DNA of 64,000 nucleotides from Henriciella marina (GTDB taxonomy: Bacteria > Pseudomonadota > Alphaproteobacteria > Caulobacterales > Hyphomonadaceae): the NCBI RefSeq assembly GCF_027213945.1, contig NZ_JAPWGW010000001.1, positions 62,001-126,000 on the forward strand, given 5' to 3'. The position numbers and the translations under genes were made by a program. The notes below the pieces were generated by a model. It was not told the origin of the DNA. It ran no database searches and worked only from the letters and a program-made list of their open reading frames with translations. This document shows, one piece after another, positions 1 to 9,541 of this stretch (within the stretch, counting starts at the first letter, position 1; every line of letters begins with the position of its first letter).

Positions 1-73
1 GCCCTTCGGATCGCCTTTGCCGCCGGCCTTGGCGCCAGCAGCTAGGCGGCCTGTCAGGCCTCGAGGGCCGCGC

Positions 74-3000
74 CTAGTACCGCTGCATACTCGCACTGCA
101 GCCAGACTGGCTCGCAAACGAGCTGTGTACGCCGCCGCCCGGCACATCACAGCGGCCACCAAGACCCATTCCCCCCGCAGCAGACGCCAGCGCTTGCACA
201 CCCTGTCCAAGCCCGCCTGAACCGAATGGCACGCGGATCTCTATCCGTGCCGTCTCCGCCCGGAAGTCCCCGGCGCCGACACCTGCAATACCAACCTCGA
301 GGCGCACCTGCGGTCCCCACTTGGTCTGCGTCGCCACACCGATCCGCGCGTCTGCCCGAAGGTCGGTATCATCCGTGCTCAGGAAGCCACGCTCTGTCAG
401 CAGATCTGCGCTGTCATAGTCCCACACCGCATTGAGCCTGCCGCTCAGCTGCAGCCAGCTGCCATCGCGGAACTCATTGCGCCAGGCGACCTCCGGGCCC
501 GCCCGGAAGCGGCCAAGACTGATATCCTGCGCTGGGATCTTGATGCCGAGTGTGTCGGTATAGGCCGATTGGGTTTCCTTGTACTGGGTGATCCCGGCCT
601 GCGGACGTACCGTCCATGGGCCAGAGCGGATTTCACCGGTCACATTCGCCCGGACCATGTAGCGCTCGGTTTCGAAGTCATCGCTATAGAGGCCGAGCGG
701 GTTCACCCGGTTGTCTGATTCCCCGAACATGGCGAGGCCGTCCACGACTAGGCTGTCCTTCACGCGCCAGACCGCATACGGACCGGCCATCCAGCCCTCA
801 CCCTGCACCTGCGCCCCGCGGACCGCACCGGCATCGCTGAAGACTTCGCGTGCCTCATCCTCCATCCAGTCATACTGGGCCATCGCACCGATGATGACGT
901 CATCCCGCAGGAGATAGTCGACGCCAAGCTGCACGGTGGCAAAGTCGGTTCTGGACCGTTCATCCGCGCGATCATCGCGGATACCGGACGCTTCAGCGGC
1001 AAGCCACACATCCCAGCCATCGAGGAACGACGCTTCTGAGTTATTGAACCGCGCGCCTGTATTTGCCTCATCGGCAACAACCGCATTGCGGGCACCCGAC
1101 AGAGAGACACTGAAGTCCATCTGGTAGTAGCCTGCGCCCGATGCGTTGGCGGACATGCCACCGCGCTGGGCTGAATCGCGATCAGAAAAACGGCGCGACA
1201 GTTCTGGCGCAGCGTCGATGATCCGGTCGGCGCGGCGGAGCATGAAGTTGCGGATGGCCCGCTGCGTCGCGAGGCGGACCGCATCCTCATCACGCACATT
1301 CTCAAACACGCAGACAATGCTCTCACCCGGATCGACATCAACCGTCGCCGTGTCAGTCGCCGCGTCATAGAGCGTGGCCCCATCAAGGTCGCCCGAACAG
1401 TTGAACGCTTTCACCCGCCAGCCCGGAGGCGCCATCTGGGTAATGTCATAGCTGCCGAACAGGATGTCCCCGCTGCTGGCACTCGCCCGGTTATTGCTCG
1501 TCGAAAGCGTCAGATTGTCGAAGGCCGGCACGTCGGAAGCATAGGTGAAGCTCGCCTCGCCAGATGGCCCCTCCTGCGTCGTTGCAACAAGCTGGACGTT
1601 ACCGAAGCGCTCCTGCACCGCGACATTGACGGGCAGTTCCACCAGGATCGTGCCGGCGCTCAGGCCAACGCCAACCGCGCCGCCATTTCCGCCAGACTGA
1701 ACCGGCTGACCGTTCGCACCGCCCATAGACGCAAGCGCGACCGGCGCATCGCCCACAGTAACGGTAACGGTCCCGAGATAATCGCCCGGATCCAGGCTAT
1801 TCACGGCATCGTTGAGACTGACGGACAGATCGAACGTTCCGAGCGGCGAAATCGTGCCCGAAAGCGGCGTGACCGTGATCCACGGCACATCAACCTGCAC
1901 GGTGAACGGGAGTGGTGCACTGCCAGGGTTGGAGATCGTGGCGACAGATGCGGCCTGTTCAGGGTCAGCAATGTCGGAACTCAGATCGATCACGACTTCG
2001 GGAATTTCGGAAACAGCCTCTAGCGACACACTTGCCTCAAGGCTGTCATTGCCCGCCGCATCCTTGCCTGCCGCTGCGGCGACACTGACGCTGACTGTGC
2101 CGGGCGCCGAAGGCGTGATGCGCGCGGTGTAGACCGAACCGCTCGTCGCCGCGAAATCACTGGCTGCTGCGTTCCCGAGCAAAATATCTGCGAGTTCGAA
2201 ACCCGTCACATCTTCAGTGAAGGTGAAGGTCGCAGTGAACGCACCCGTTGTTTCGGCCCCCGGAAGCTCGATTGACAGCCCGGGCGGGCTTGCATCTGCC
2301 ACAATGGTAAACTGGGGCGCTGCATCATTGCCGTTTTCAGCCGCGTCGGTCGCAACATTCGCGGCGATATCGATGGTTACCGCACCATCCGCTGAAGGCG
2401 TGACGTCAGCCGTATACACTTTCGCATCCGTCGGCGCGAAATTGGCAAGCGTCGCATTGCCGAGTGTGACGTCTTCAGCAACAAATCCGGTTACATCCTC
2501 AGTGAATGTAAAAGTGACCGGGAACGCCCCCGAAACAGGACCGGTCGACGTGCTTGCAATTGACACGTCCGGACCTTCCGTATCGGTCGGCGCCTGCTTT
2601 AGCGTATAGCTGTTCTCGTTCGCGCCGGTTGGCTCGCCGCTCGTCAGCGCATTGCCGAACTCATCGACGGAGCCAGCGCTGAGTGCGATTGTTACAGGTC
2701 CATTTAGATCGGCCAGATCGCCGCCCGAGGCCGTCACATAGAAGCCGATACTGTATCGCTCGACGGAAAGGGTCGCCGTCGTACCGGTTAGCGTGAATGC
2801 GCTCGGTTCAATGGCAAATAGCGGGGAAATTCGGCTGAACTGAAAGTCCCATGTCAGCGTATCGGCATCGGTCACTTCGCTGTTGGGGGTCAACCGCGTG
2901 ATCGACGCGAGCTCAGGGCCGCGATTGTCTACCGTGTAGGTTTCATCCGTGGCTGGCTCTCCGGACAACAGTCCATTGCCCGCATAATCCGAAATGCGAC

Positions 3001-4627
3001 GGATTACGACAATGGGGGCCGGGGGATCGGCCCTCCCATTAATTTGCCCACCGCCAAGCGCCAGATCCAGACCGACGACGCCATTATAGGTCGCAAGGTC
3101 GCCGCCTGAGACCGTCAGGAGGAAAGTCTGGCCGGACAGGCCACGGCCCTCAAAACCCATCTTACCGCCCATTTCCTGAACCTGCATGGCCTGGCCGATC
3201 TTGTCGCGGTTAATGTCTTCCCCTCCCCCGAACGTACGGAGATCCGTGCCGGTAGCGCTCGTTCCTGTTACCTGGAAGCTGTCGGGCCCAACATTCTGAA
3301 CGGGTTCACTAAACGTGATCTTGAAGACCAGCTCATCCGCATTCGTGTTTTCTTCCAGCGGCGTGTAGCGCTCAAAGGCCGTCACCATCGGCGGAGTGGA
3401 ATCGTTGATCAGCTCAAAGGTATCCTGCCTCATCTCCGTGGGATTGAAGCTGACCAGAACATTTCCAGCCAGATCCGCGATGGATGACGGCGAGTTCAAG
3501 CCGAGCGTAACAAGCCCGTTAAAGTCCGGCAGATTCCCGCCACTTGCGCGCACTTCGACCTGCGTGGCATCAGCATTGACGATTGTCAGGTCTGCCGTGA
3601 GCCCACCCCCCAAAGCGGTGAGTACGAACTGATCGGCCGTGAACGTTGCGATATCCATCGCCTCCGTAAATCTGATCCTCCATGTAAGGATATCAGCATC
3701 GGTGCTTCCGCTCGATGGATTAGCACGCTCGATAGTTCGGATACGCGGCGCGATCACGTCAGTGACTGTGAGCGTGCCAGAAGCCGTGCCGCTATTTCCG
3801 AACCCAGACGAAAGGTCGCCAGTGGTTTCAATGAACGTACCCGCCTCCTCGGAACCGACCAACAAGTTGATTGTACAGCTCGAGCTCGCTGGGACCGAAC
3901 CACCCACATAAGAAATGGACCCTGCGCCCGCATTGGCGAACAGGGTGCCCCCGACACAAGTCGTGGAAGCGTTCGGCGTCTGGTACACTTCCAACCCTGC
4001 ATTGAAATTATGTGAGAAATTCAGACCTGTCGCCGGGTTGGGATTCTTGACGTTATTGATCGTATAGGTGACTTGAGCGCTGTCATTATTGGTCGTCGAA
4101 GACGGATTGAACACCATGCTGAACTGAGGTGGTGCCACAAAGTTGATAGTGCCCTGGGCCGAGGCGCCAGATCCAAGGCTGCCATCAATCGAGTTCGTGC
4201 TGGTGGTGAAACTACCCGGTATCGTGGAAACGATATCTATCCTGATCGTGCATGATGACGCTCCGTTAATTGACGCGTCGACCTGCAGATAGTTGGGCCC
4301 CGGAACCAGCGTCGAATTCGGACAGGTCGATGATACATTCGATGGTGTAGCAATGCTTCGCCCAGCGGCTAGATAATGGTCAAATTCGAACGTAGCAGAA
4401 GTGCGGTTCGGGTTTTCTAGGGTGTACAACACCGTCACCGCTTCATTTACGTTGGCGGTTGTTATCTCTTGGTCGGATGCGTCCAGAAACTGAAGCGAGA
4501 AGTCTAATGGCACAGTAGGCTCGAACGCGTGCGCCCCCAGTGACAATACGCTCGTTCCAAGTGCGAGACCGCAAGCACGCACGATCGCATGTGCCCAACC
4601 GCCAAGTTTCTGCTGAATCGTTTTCAC
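74..4627 (-). CDS. Autotransporter-like surface protein with Ig-like repeats
   Basis: Predicted secreted, outer-membrane-anchored adhesin-like protein of 1,517 aa. I start it at the GTG at 4627 because a G-rich stretch lies just upstream and a signal peptide follows at once (hydrophobic core, AHA cleavage near residue 37); the frame stays open to 4693. Seen: two DUF11-like beta domains (about 35-290), three related Ig-like repeats starting near 296, 412 and 572 (each with an A-D-x-L-x-W/F core), two near-identical repeats carrying TFTFTEDVTGF (near 707 and 804), an Arg-rich helix (RNFMLRRADRIID, near 1125), then a beta-barrel-like region (about 1200-1466) with alternating aromatic strands. 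An approximately 50-residue Gly-rich tail with two Cys follows the last clear strand and ends in Tyr. The family assignment is by pattern; its ligand is unknown. Confidence 0.75.
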   Translation of the reverse strand: MKTIQQKLGGWAHAIVRACGLALGTSVLSLGAHAFEPTVPLDFSLQFLDASDQEITTANVNEAVTVLYTLENPNRTSATFEFDHYLAAGRSIATPSNVSSTCPNSTLVPGPNYLQVDASINGASSCTIRIDIVSTIPGSFTTSTNSIDGSLGSGASAQGTINFVAPPQFSMVFNPSSTTNNDSAQVTYTINNVKNPNPATGLNFSHNFNAGLEVYQTPNASTTCVGGTLFANAGAGSISYVGGSVPASSSCTINLLVGSEEAGTFIETTGDLSSGFGNSGTASGTLTVTDVIAPRIRTIERANPSSGSTDADILTWRIRFTEAMDIATFTADQFVLTALGGGLTADLTIVNADATQVEVRASGGNLPDFNGLVTLGLNSPSSIADLAGNVLVSFNPTEMRQDTFELINDSTPPMVTAFERYTPLEENTNADELVFKITFSEPVQNVGPDSFQVTGTSATGTDLRTFGGGEDINRDKIGQAMQVQEMGGKMGFEGRGLSGQTFLLTVSGGDLATYNGVVGLDLALGGGQINGRADPPAPIVVIRRISDYAGNGLLSGEPATDETYTVDNRGPELASITRLTPNSEVTDADTLTWDFQFSRISPLFAIEPSAFTLTGTTATLSVERYSIGFYVTASGGDLADLNGPVTIALSAGSVDEFGNALTSGEPTGANENSYTLKQAPTDTEGPDVSIASTSTGPVSGAFPVTFTFTEDVTGFVAEDVTLGNATLANFAPTDAKVYTADVTPSADGAVTIDIAANVATDAAENGNDAAPQFTIVADASPPGLSIELPGAETTGAFTATFTFTEDVTGFELADILLGNAAASDFAATSGSVYTARITPSAPGTVSVSVAAAAGKDAAGNDSLEASVSLEAVSEIPEVVIDLSSDIADPEQAASVATISNPGSAPLPFTVQVDVPWITVTPLSGTISPLGTFDLSVSLNDAVNSLDPGDYLGTVTVTVGDAPVALASMGGANGQPVQSGGNGGAVGVGLSAGTILVELPVNVAVQERFGNVQLVATTQEGPSGEASFTYASDVPAFDNLTLSTSNNRASASSGDILFGSYDITQMAPPGWRVKAFNCSGDLDGATLYDAATDTATVDVDPGESIVCVFENVRDEDAVRLATQRAIRNFMLRRADRIIDAAPELSRRFSDRDSAQRGGMSANASGAGYYQMDFSVSLSGARNAVVADEANTGARFNNSEASFLDGWDVWLAAEASGIRDDRADERSRTDFATVQLGVDYLLRDDVIIGAMAQYDWMEDEAREVFSDAGAVRGAQVQGEGWMAGPYAVWRVKDSLVVDGLAMFGESDNRVNPLGLYSDDFETERYMVRANVTGEIRSGPWTVRPQAGITQYKETQSAYTDTLGIKIPAQDISLGRFRAGPEVAWRNEFRDGSWLQLSGRLNAVWDYDSADLLTERGFLSTDDTDLRADARIGVATQTKWGPQVRLEVGIAGVGAGDFRAETARIEIRVPFGSGGLGQGVQALASAAGGMGLGGRCDVPGGGVHSSFASQSGCSASMQRY

Positions 4628-4767
4628 GTGCGTCCCCCCACCCAATATGGTCCCGGGGGCCATGCTAGGCGGGCCAGAAATGGGCCGCATCACCCGAACG
4701 GGTGGTCGGGAAGGTTTATTTCGATCTATTGACAGGCTCGGCCACTTGGAACATCACCGCGGCCAGA

Positions 4768-4930
4768 TGGTGCCCTTCTAACAGGGGGCTAAGAGGGAAG
4801 CCGGTGTAAATCCGGTGCTGTACCCGCAACTGTCAGCCAGGAGCTGATGGCCACCAAGCCACTGAAGCGCAATGCTTTGGGAAGGCGGCCAGACGCTTTG
4901 ATCGGCAAGCCAGGAAACCTGCCATCGCCT
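4768..4930 (+). promoter_or_regulatory. Cobalamin (B12) riboswitch
   Basis: Adenosylcobalamin-sensing leader of the btu operon. Seen: the conserved core GGGAAGCCGGTGTAAATCC at 4795-4813 followed by CCCGCAACTG (4823-4832), and a B12-box match AGCCAGGAAACCTGCC at 4908-4923, in the order and spacing of the family. It ends about 130 bases before btuB and is followed by a terminator hairpin, so it most likely turns transcription off when B12 is abundant. A possible -35 TTGACA lies at 4729-4734, but I see no good -10. The 4628-5063 stretch has no other gene that I can support. Confidence 0.95.
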
Positions 4931-4965
4931 GTCGTTTGCCCATGGCCGGGAAAAGCCAGCGGGCG

Positions 4966-4983
4966 CGGAGTATCTCCGTTTTT
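4966..4983 (+). terminator. Terminator hairpin of the B12 riboswitch
   Basis: CGGAG (4966-4970), loop TAT, CTCCG (4974-4978), then five T (4979-4983). The stem is short but the hairpin/U-tract layout lies 36 bases after the B12 box and 80 bases before btuB, where an expression platform is expected. That it is the switch terminator is inference. Confidence 0.6.
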
Positions 4984-5063
4984 CGACAATCCGTCTGCCG
5001 CGCGCGCAATGCACGTGGTTTCGTATTGTATACGCGCTGCGGCGCGCCATCGGAGTCGTATCT

Positions 5064-6941
5064 ATGCGTCGACCAATCCTTCTGGCGACTGTCGCCACTT
5101 TTGCTATCGCCCCCCTTTCCTTTGCCCAGACCGTCGATGAGCGCCGCCTCGACACCGTCACCGTGTCCGGCCTTCAGCCCGTTGATCCAGCCACGCTGAC
5201 CGAAGACGTCGCCATCCTGACGGAAGACGACCTTGCCGTGCGCGACACGCCTTTCGTTGCGGACCAGCTGCGCGCCGTTCCGGGTGTCGCTATCTCCCGC
5301 TCAGGCTCGCTCGGTGGGCTGACCCAAGTCCGCATTCGCGGCGCTGAGGCCAATCACACACTCGTCTTCCTCGACGGTATCGAGTTCTCGGACCCGGTCA
5401 CCGGCGAAACCGATTTCGGCCTTCTATCCGGTCTCGATATCGCCCGTATCGAAGTTTTGCGCGGTGAGCAGTCCTCACTCTATGGCTCTGATGCGATTGG
5501 CGGGGTTCTCTCCATAGAGACGTCCAACCAGCCCGGCTTCAACGCCGAGATTGAGGCTGGGTCGCGCGATACCGTGAACGGCTCGGCTGGCTTCAACACA
5601 GCCTCTGAGCGCTTCAATTTTGGCGGCTCAGTTTCCGGCTTCACGACAGAAGGCGTCGATAGTTCTGGCCAGGGCGGTGAAAAGGACGGCTCTGACAGCC
5701 TCGCTTTCCTTGCGCGCGGCGGGATGGAGCTTGGCACGGGTTGGAACCTGTCGCTCCTCGCCACCTATCGCGAAGCCGAATCCCAGTTCGACAGCGACAG
5801 TGATTTCGACGGGCTCCTCAACAATGTCGACCGGACAACCGATAGCGAACAGACCATCGTTGGCGCAGCTCTGACAGGCAAGACCGGACAGATCGATCAC
5901 GTCTTCCGCGCCAATCTCAATGAAGTCGACCGCACCAATCGCGCAGACGGGACTTATACGGACTCCACGTCCGGCGAACGCACCAAACTGTCCTGGAGCC
6001 CCTCGATCACCATCGGCGAAGGTGGCCTGGTCCAGACCTTCAGCGCCCTCGTCGACCGTGAAAGCGAAGACTATGGGCGCCGCTCGACCGACCTTGCCTT
6101 CGGTGACCCGAACCAGAGCCAAAGCTTCGAAACGTTCGGCATTGCGGGCGAATATCGCCTCACACTCAACGCCCTGCAGGTGAACGCATCGGCCCGCTTC
6201 GATGACAATGACGGCCAGTTCGAAGATGCCGTCACATGGCGCGCCGGCGCAGCCTATAGCTTTGACTTTGGCGGGCGCCTGCGCGCCTCGGCTGGCAGCG
6301 GCGTGAAGAATCCGACCTTCACCGAGCTCTTCGGCTTCTACCCCGGCAGCTTCATCGGCAATCCGGACCTCGAACCTGAAAAATCGACGAGCTGGGAAAT
6401 TGGCTGGGACCAGACATGGGATCAGTTCAGCGCCTCGTTCACCTATTTCGAAGCCGAACTCGAGGACGAGATCTATACCGCCTTCACCCCGACATTCATG
6501 TCGACCGCAGCAAACCGTGCTGGCGACAGCAAGCGCTCCGGCGTCGAAATCGGGGCCAAATGGTCACCGACTGATCGTCTCGACTTTACAGGCCAGTTCA
6601 CCTCCATCGACAGCGACGCCGATGATGGCAGCGACGAAATCCGCGTCCCTGCAGATACGGCCAGCATCGCCGCCAACTGGCGGGTCAATAACAATGGCCT
6701 GCGCATCGGCGGTGCGCTCGATTATGTCGGGGAGCAGGATGATTTCGACTTCGGTGCCTTCCCATCGCGGCGCGTGACACTGGACGCTTATACTCTGGCG
6801 TCCCTCACAGCAGAGATCCCTGTCACCGAGCGTCTCGCTATCACATTGCGCGGCAGCAACCTTTTCGATGAAGAAAGCACCGACGTCTACGGCTATCGCG
6901 GCCCAGGCGCAGGTGCCTTCATCGGACTGAAGCTGAGATAG
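5064..6941 (+). CDS. btuB: TonB-dependent vitamin B12 receptor BtuB
   Basis: Outer-membrane 22-strand barrel that imports cobalamin with TonB energy. The 625-aa product has a signal peptide ending at about residue 21 (SFAQ), a TonB box (DTVTVSG, about 30-36), a plug domain with VRIRGAEANHTLVFLDG near residue 90, and ends in a strand with the arrangement normal for outer-membrane barrels (FIGLKLR). Function follows from the cobalamin riboswitch in the leader and from btuF, btuC and btuD directly downstream; btuF starts 2 bases after the stop. Length fits BtuB (about 600 aa). Confidence 0.93.
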   Translation: MRRPILLATVATFAIAPLSFAQTVDERRLDTVTVSGLQPVDPATLTEDVAILTEDDLAVRDTPFVADQLRAVPGVAISRSGSLGGLTQVRIRGAEANHTLVFLDGIEFSDPVTGETDFGLLSGLDIARIEVLRGEQSSLYGSDAIGGVLSIETSNQPGFNAEIEAGSRDTVNGSAGFNTASERFNFGGSVSGFTTEGVDSSGQGGEKDGSDSLAFLARGGMELGTGWNLSLLATYREAESQFDSDSDFDGLLNNVDRTTDSEQTIVGAALTGKTGQIDHVFRANLNEVDRTNRADGTYTDSTSGERTKLSWSPSITIGEGGLVQTFSALVDRESEDYGRRSTDLAFGDPNQSQSFETFGIAGEYRLTLNALQVNASARFDDNDGQFEDAVTWRAGAAYSFDFGGRLRASAGSGVKNPTFTELFGFYPGSFIGNPDLEPEKSTSWEIGWDQTWDQFSASFTYFEAELEDEIYTAFTPTFMSTAANRAGDSKRSGVEIGAKWSPTDRLDFTGQFTSIDSDADDGSDEIRVPADTASIAANWRVNNNGLRIGGALDYVGEQDDFDFGAFPSRRVTLDAYTLASLTAEIPVTERLAITLRGSNLFDEESTDVYGYRGPGAGAFIGLKLR

Positions 6942-6943
6942 CA

Positions 6944-7792
6944 ATGATAAGGCTGGCGATCCCCTTTCTGGCATGTCTCGCCGCTGCTTGCAGCGCGCCC
7001 GTTGAGGCGCCCCGCACGCAGTCTGGTGAGCGGCCGATGCGGATCGTCAGCCTCGACTATTGCGCTGACCAATATGTCCTGAAACTCGCCGACCCGGAGC
7101 AGATCCTCGCCATCTCCCCCGGCGGAACGGGCAGTTTTTCTTATATGCGCGCAGCCGCCAAAGACTTCCCGACCGTCCGCGCGGATGCAGAAAGCGTCCT
7201 CGTCCTGAAGCCTGATCTCATCGTCCGCTCCTATGGCGGTGGCCCCAATGCAGAAGCCTTCTTCGAACAGGCTGGCGTACCCGTTCTCAATGTCGGCTGG
7301 ACCTCCACCATCGACGGAGAGGGCTCCACTTCCATCCCGGGCGCCATCCAGCACATGGCAGACGGTCTCGGCCATAGCGACCGCGGAGAAGCGCTCATCG
7401 CGGAGTTCCGCCAGCGGCTCGAAAACGTTCAGGCCCGCAGCGGCGACAAGACGGCGCTCTACATGGCGTCAGGCGGTGTGACCTCCGGCCCGGGCTCTCT
7501 CGTGCACGAGATGATCGAAGCAGCGGGTCTCCGCAATTTTCAGGAGGCCCCCGGCTGGAATCCGATCCCGCTCGAGCGGCTGACGCGTGAGCAACCGGAT
7601 GTCACCGTGCCCGCGCAATTCTCTGAACAAGGCGGTTTCACGCCTGACTACTGGAGCGCTTCCAGCCACCCAATCGCACACCGTCTGCTACACCGTGGAC
7701 ACACCGTCACTGTACCGGGTTCCTGGACCGCTTGCGGGGGCTGGTTCCTCATGGACGCCATCGAAGCTTTGGCGGAAAATGACGCCTCATGA
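6944..7792 (+). CDS. btuF: B12 ABC transporter substrate-binding protein BtuF
   Basis: Periplasmic cobalamin-binding protein of 282 aa, probably a lipoprotein: hydrophobic start and lipobox ACLAAAC with Cys near residue 16. The helical-backbone fold is suggested by RIVSLDYCADQYVLKLAD near residue 35 and by VLVLKPDLIVRSYGG, both typical of BtuF/FhuD-type proteins. It passes B12 from BtuB to the inner-membrane BtuC. Its stop overlaps the btuC start by 4 bases (ATGA), which implies coupled translation. A siderophore-binding role is the alternative by sequence alone; the riboswitch makes B12 far more likely. Confidence 0.9.
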   Translation: MIRLAIPFLACLAAACSAPVEAPRTQSGERPMRIVSLDYCADQYVLKLADPEQILAISPGGTGSFSYMRAAAKDFPTVRADAESVLVLKPDLIVRSYGGGPNAEAFFEQAGVPVLNVGWTSTIDGEGSTSIPGAIQHMADGLGHSDRGEALIAEFRQRLENVQARSGDKTALYMASGGVTSGPGSLVHEMIEAAGLRNFQEAPGWNPIPLERLTREQPDVTVPAQFSEQGGFTPDYWSASSHPIAHRLLHRGHTVTVPGSWTACGGWFLMDAIEALAENDAS

Positions 7793-8781
7793 CCCCGAAC
7801 CGCGCCCTGACCCCAGCACTTGTCTTTGCCTCTTTGCTAGCGGTTTTCGCGGCCTGCCTCCTGGGGTCGACGCAGATGCCAATAGACCGCGTGCTGATCG
7901 CACTTTTTGGCGGCGGTGAAATGGGAGACCGCATCGTCGTCTGGCAAATCCGCCTTCCCCGAGCGCTTGCTGCCTTTGCAACCGGCGCAGCGCTCGGCAT
8001 CAGCGGGGCGGCGCTGCAGGGGTTGTTGCGCAATCCGCTGGCTGAGCCGGGCGTGCTCGGCGTGTCAGCATCGGCGTCGCTGTTTGCGACGTTCTCGCTC
8101 TATTATGGGCTGGTTGCGCTATCGCCTTGGGTCCTGCCAATTGCGGCCATGCTCGGTGCGCTCGCAGCGACGACGCTTATTGCGCTGGCTGCGATCAAGA
8201 CCCGGTCCGTGGTGACCTTGATCCTTGTTGGCGTTGGCATTTCTGCCTTTGCTGGGGCGGCGATGAGCCTTCTCATGAACCTCGCCCCGACGCCTTTTAC
8301 CCTGTCGGACATGATCAACTGGATGCTCGGCTCCGTTGCCAATCGCAGCTTCCGTGAGCTTGGCTTTGCGGCGCCCTTCATACTTGCCGGCGGCGCCATG
8401 CTGCTGGCGTCGCGCCGAGGTCTCTCCGCCCTCACCCTTGGCGAGGAAGCGGCAAGTGGCATCGGCTTGAACTTGCGCAATCAGCGCATACTGACCGTGC
8501 TAGGCGCGGGCATTGCCACAGGCGGGTCAGTCGCGCTTGCAGGCGCAATCGGGTTTGTCGGCATCGTCGCGCCGCATATCGTCCGACCTTTCGTCGGCCA
8601 TGATCCGGCCCGGTCCCTTATCCCTTCCGCCCTGCTGGCCGGACTGATCCTGGTGCTCGCCGACATTGGCGTACGCATCCTGCCGACCGTGAATGAGCTG
8701 AAGCTTGGCGTTGTCGCTGCCCTGATCGGGGCGCCCGCCTTTATCTGGATTGCGATGGGAAGGCGCGCGATCCATGACTGA
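7789..8781 (+). CDS. btuC: B12 ABC transporter permease BtuC (FecCD family)
   Basis: Inner-membrane permease of 330 aa with about ten hydrophobic helices. Family marks seen: IRLPRALAAFATGAALGISG near residue 50, LLRNPLAEPGVLGVS near 75, and GFVGIVAPHIVRPFVGHD near 260, the conserved loop that contacts the ATPase. It overlaps btuF by 4 bases and btuD by 8. It transports cobalamin together with BtuD. Confidence 0.92.
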   Translation: MTPNRALTPALVFASLLAVFAACLLGSTQMPIDRVLIALFGGGEMGDRIVVWQIRLPRALAAFATGAALGISGAALQGLLRNPLAEPGVLGVSASASLFATFSLYYGLVALSPWVLPIAAMLGALAATTLIALAAIKTRSVVTLILVGVGISAFAGAAMSLLMNLAPTPFTLSDMINWMLGSVANRSFRELGFAAPFILAGGAMLLASRRGLSALTLGEEAASGIGLNLRNQRILTVLGAGIATGGSVALAGAIGFVGIVAPHIVRPFVGHDPARSLIPSALLAGLILVLADIGVRILPTVNELKLGVVAALIGAPAFIWIAMGRRAIHD

Positions 8782-9535
8782 ACTCATCGCTGAAAAACTG
8801 AGTGTTCATGCTGGCCAGACCGCCCTCGTCACGGAGGCCGATTTCCGCGTTGGCGCAGGCGAATTCGTCGCGCTGATTGGCCCAAATGGCGCAGGCAAAA
8901 CGAGCCTGCTGCGCGCATCGCTCGGCCTGGAAAAAGCCAGCGGTGGACTCGCGAGCATAGACGACGAAAACAGCGCAGAGCTTGCCCCGATGGAGCGGGC
9001 CCGGCGCGTCGCCTACCTTCCGCAGCAGCGCCCCCTCGCATGGCCAAACACCGTTCGCGATGTCGTTGCGCTGGGCCGATATGCCTATGGCGCAGCCCCC
9101 GGACGGCTCGGCGCTCAAGATGCGGACGCAGTTGAGCGCGCACTGACGAAGACTGGACTTGAAAAGTTGGCTTACCGTCAGACGGACACCCTTTCGGGGG
9201 GTGAGCTTGCACGCGTGCACTTTGCCCGCGCGCTAGCGTCAGAGGCCGGACTTCTTGTTGCCGATGAGCCTGTCGCCGCGCTTGACCCACGTCATCAGTT
9301 CCGCATCATGGATATCATCCAGCAATACATCGCTGCAGGCGGCGGCGCGCTTGTCGTTCTGCACGACCTATCGCTGGCTGCGCGCTATGCCAGCCGCATG
9401 ATCTGGATGAAGGACACCCGCATCGTCGCCGACGGGCCGGTTGAGGACACGCTGACCGCAAACCGCATGGCAGAGGTGTTCAGCGTCAGGGCGAAGGTCG
9501 AGGGCCGCGCCATCGAGATCGAAGGTGCGATCTGA
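8774..9535 (+). CDS. btuD: B12 ABC transporter ATPase BtuD
   Basis: Cytoplasmic ATPase of 253 aa that powers BtuC. Walker A GPNGAGKTS near residue 36, ABC signature LSGGE near 137, Walker B LLVADEPVAALDPRH near 157 and an H-loop His (VVLHDLSLAARYA) are all present. I use the ATG at 8774, inside the btuC end; the frame is open from a TTG at 8750, but that would add eight residues with no match to the family start. It is the last gene of the btu operon; only 6 bases separate it from the convergent desaturase gene, and I see no terminator there. Confidence 0.93.
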   Translation: MTELIAEKLSVHAGQTALVTEADFRVGAGEFVALIGPNGAGKTSLLRASLGLEKASGGLASIDDENSAELAPMERARRVAYLPQQRPLAWPNTVRDVVALGRYAYGAAPGRLGAQDADAVERALTKTGLEKLAYRQTDTLSGGELARVHFARALASEAGLLVADEPVAALDPRHQFRIMDIIQQYIAAGGGALVVLHDLSLAARYASRMIWMKDTRIVADGPVEDTLTANRMAEVFSVRAKVEGRAIEIEGAI

Positions 9536-9541
9536 CCCTGC

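Noticed and set aside
17-220. Open frame at the left edge and a small GGCCT-GTC-AGGCC hairpin at 48-60
   Set aside because: The frame is the shadow of the autotransporter gene, and the hairpin has a 5-bp stem and no U-tract on the minus strand.
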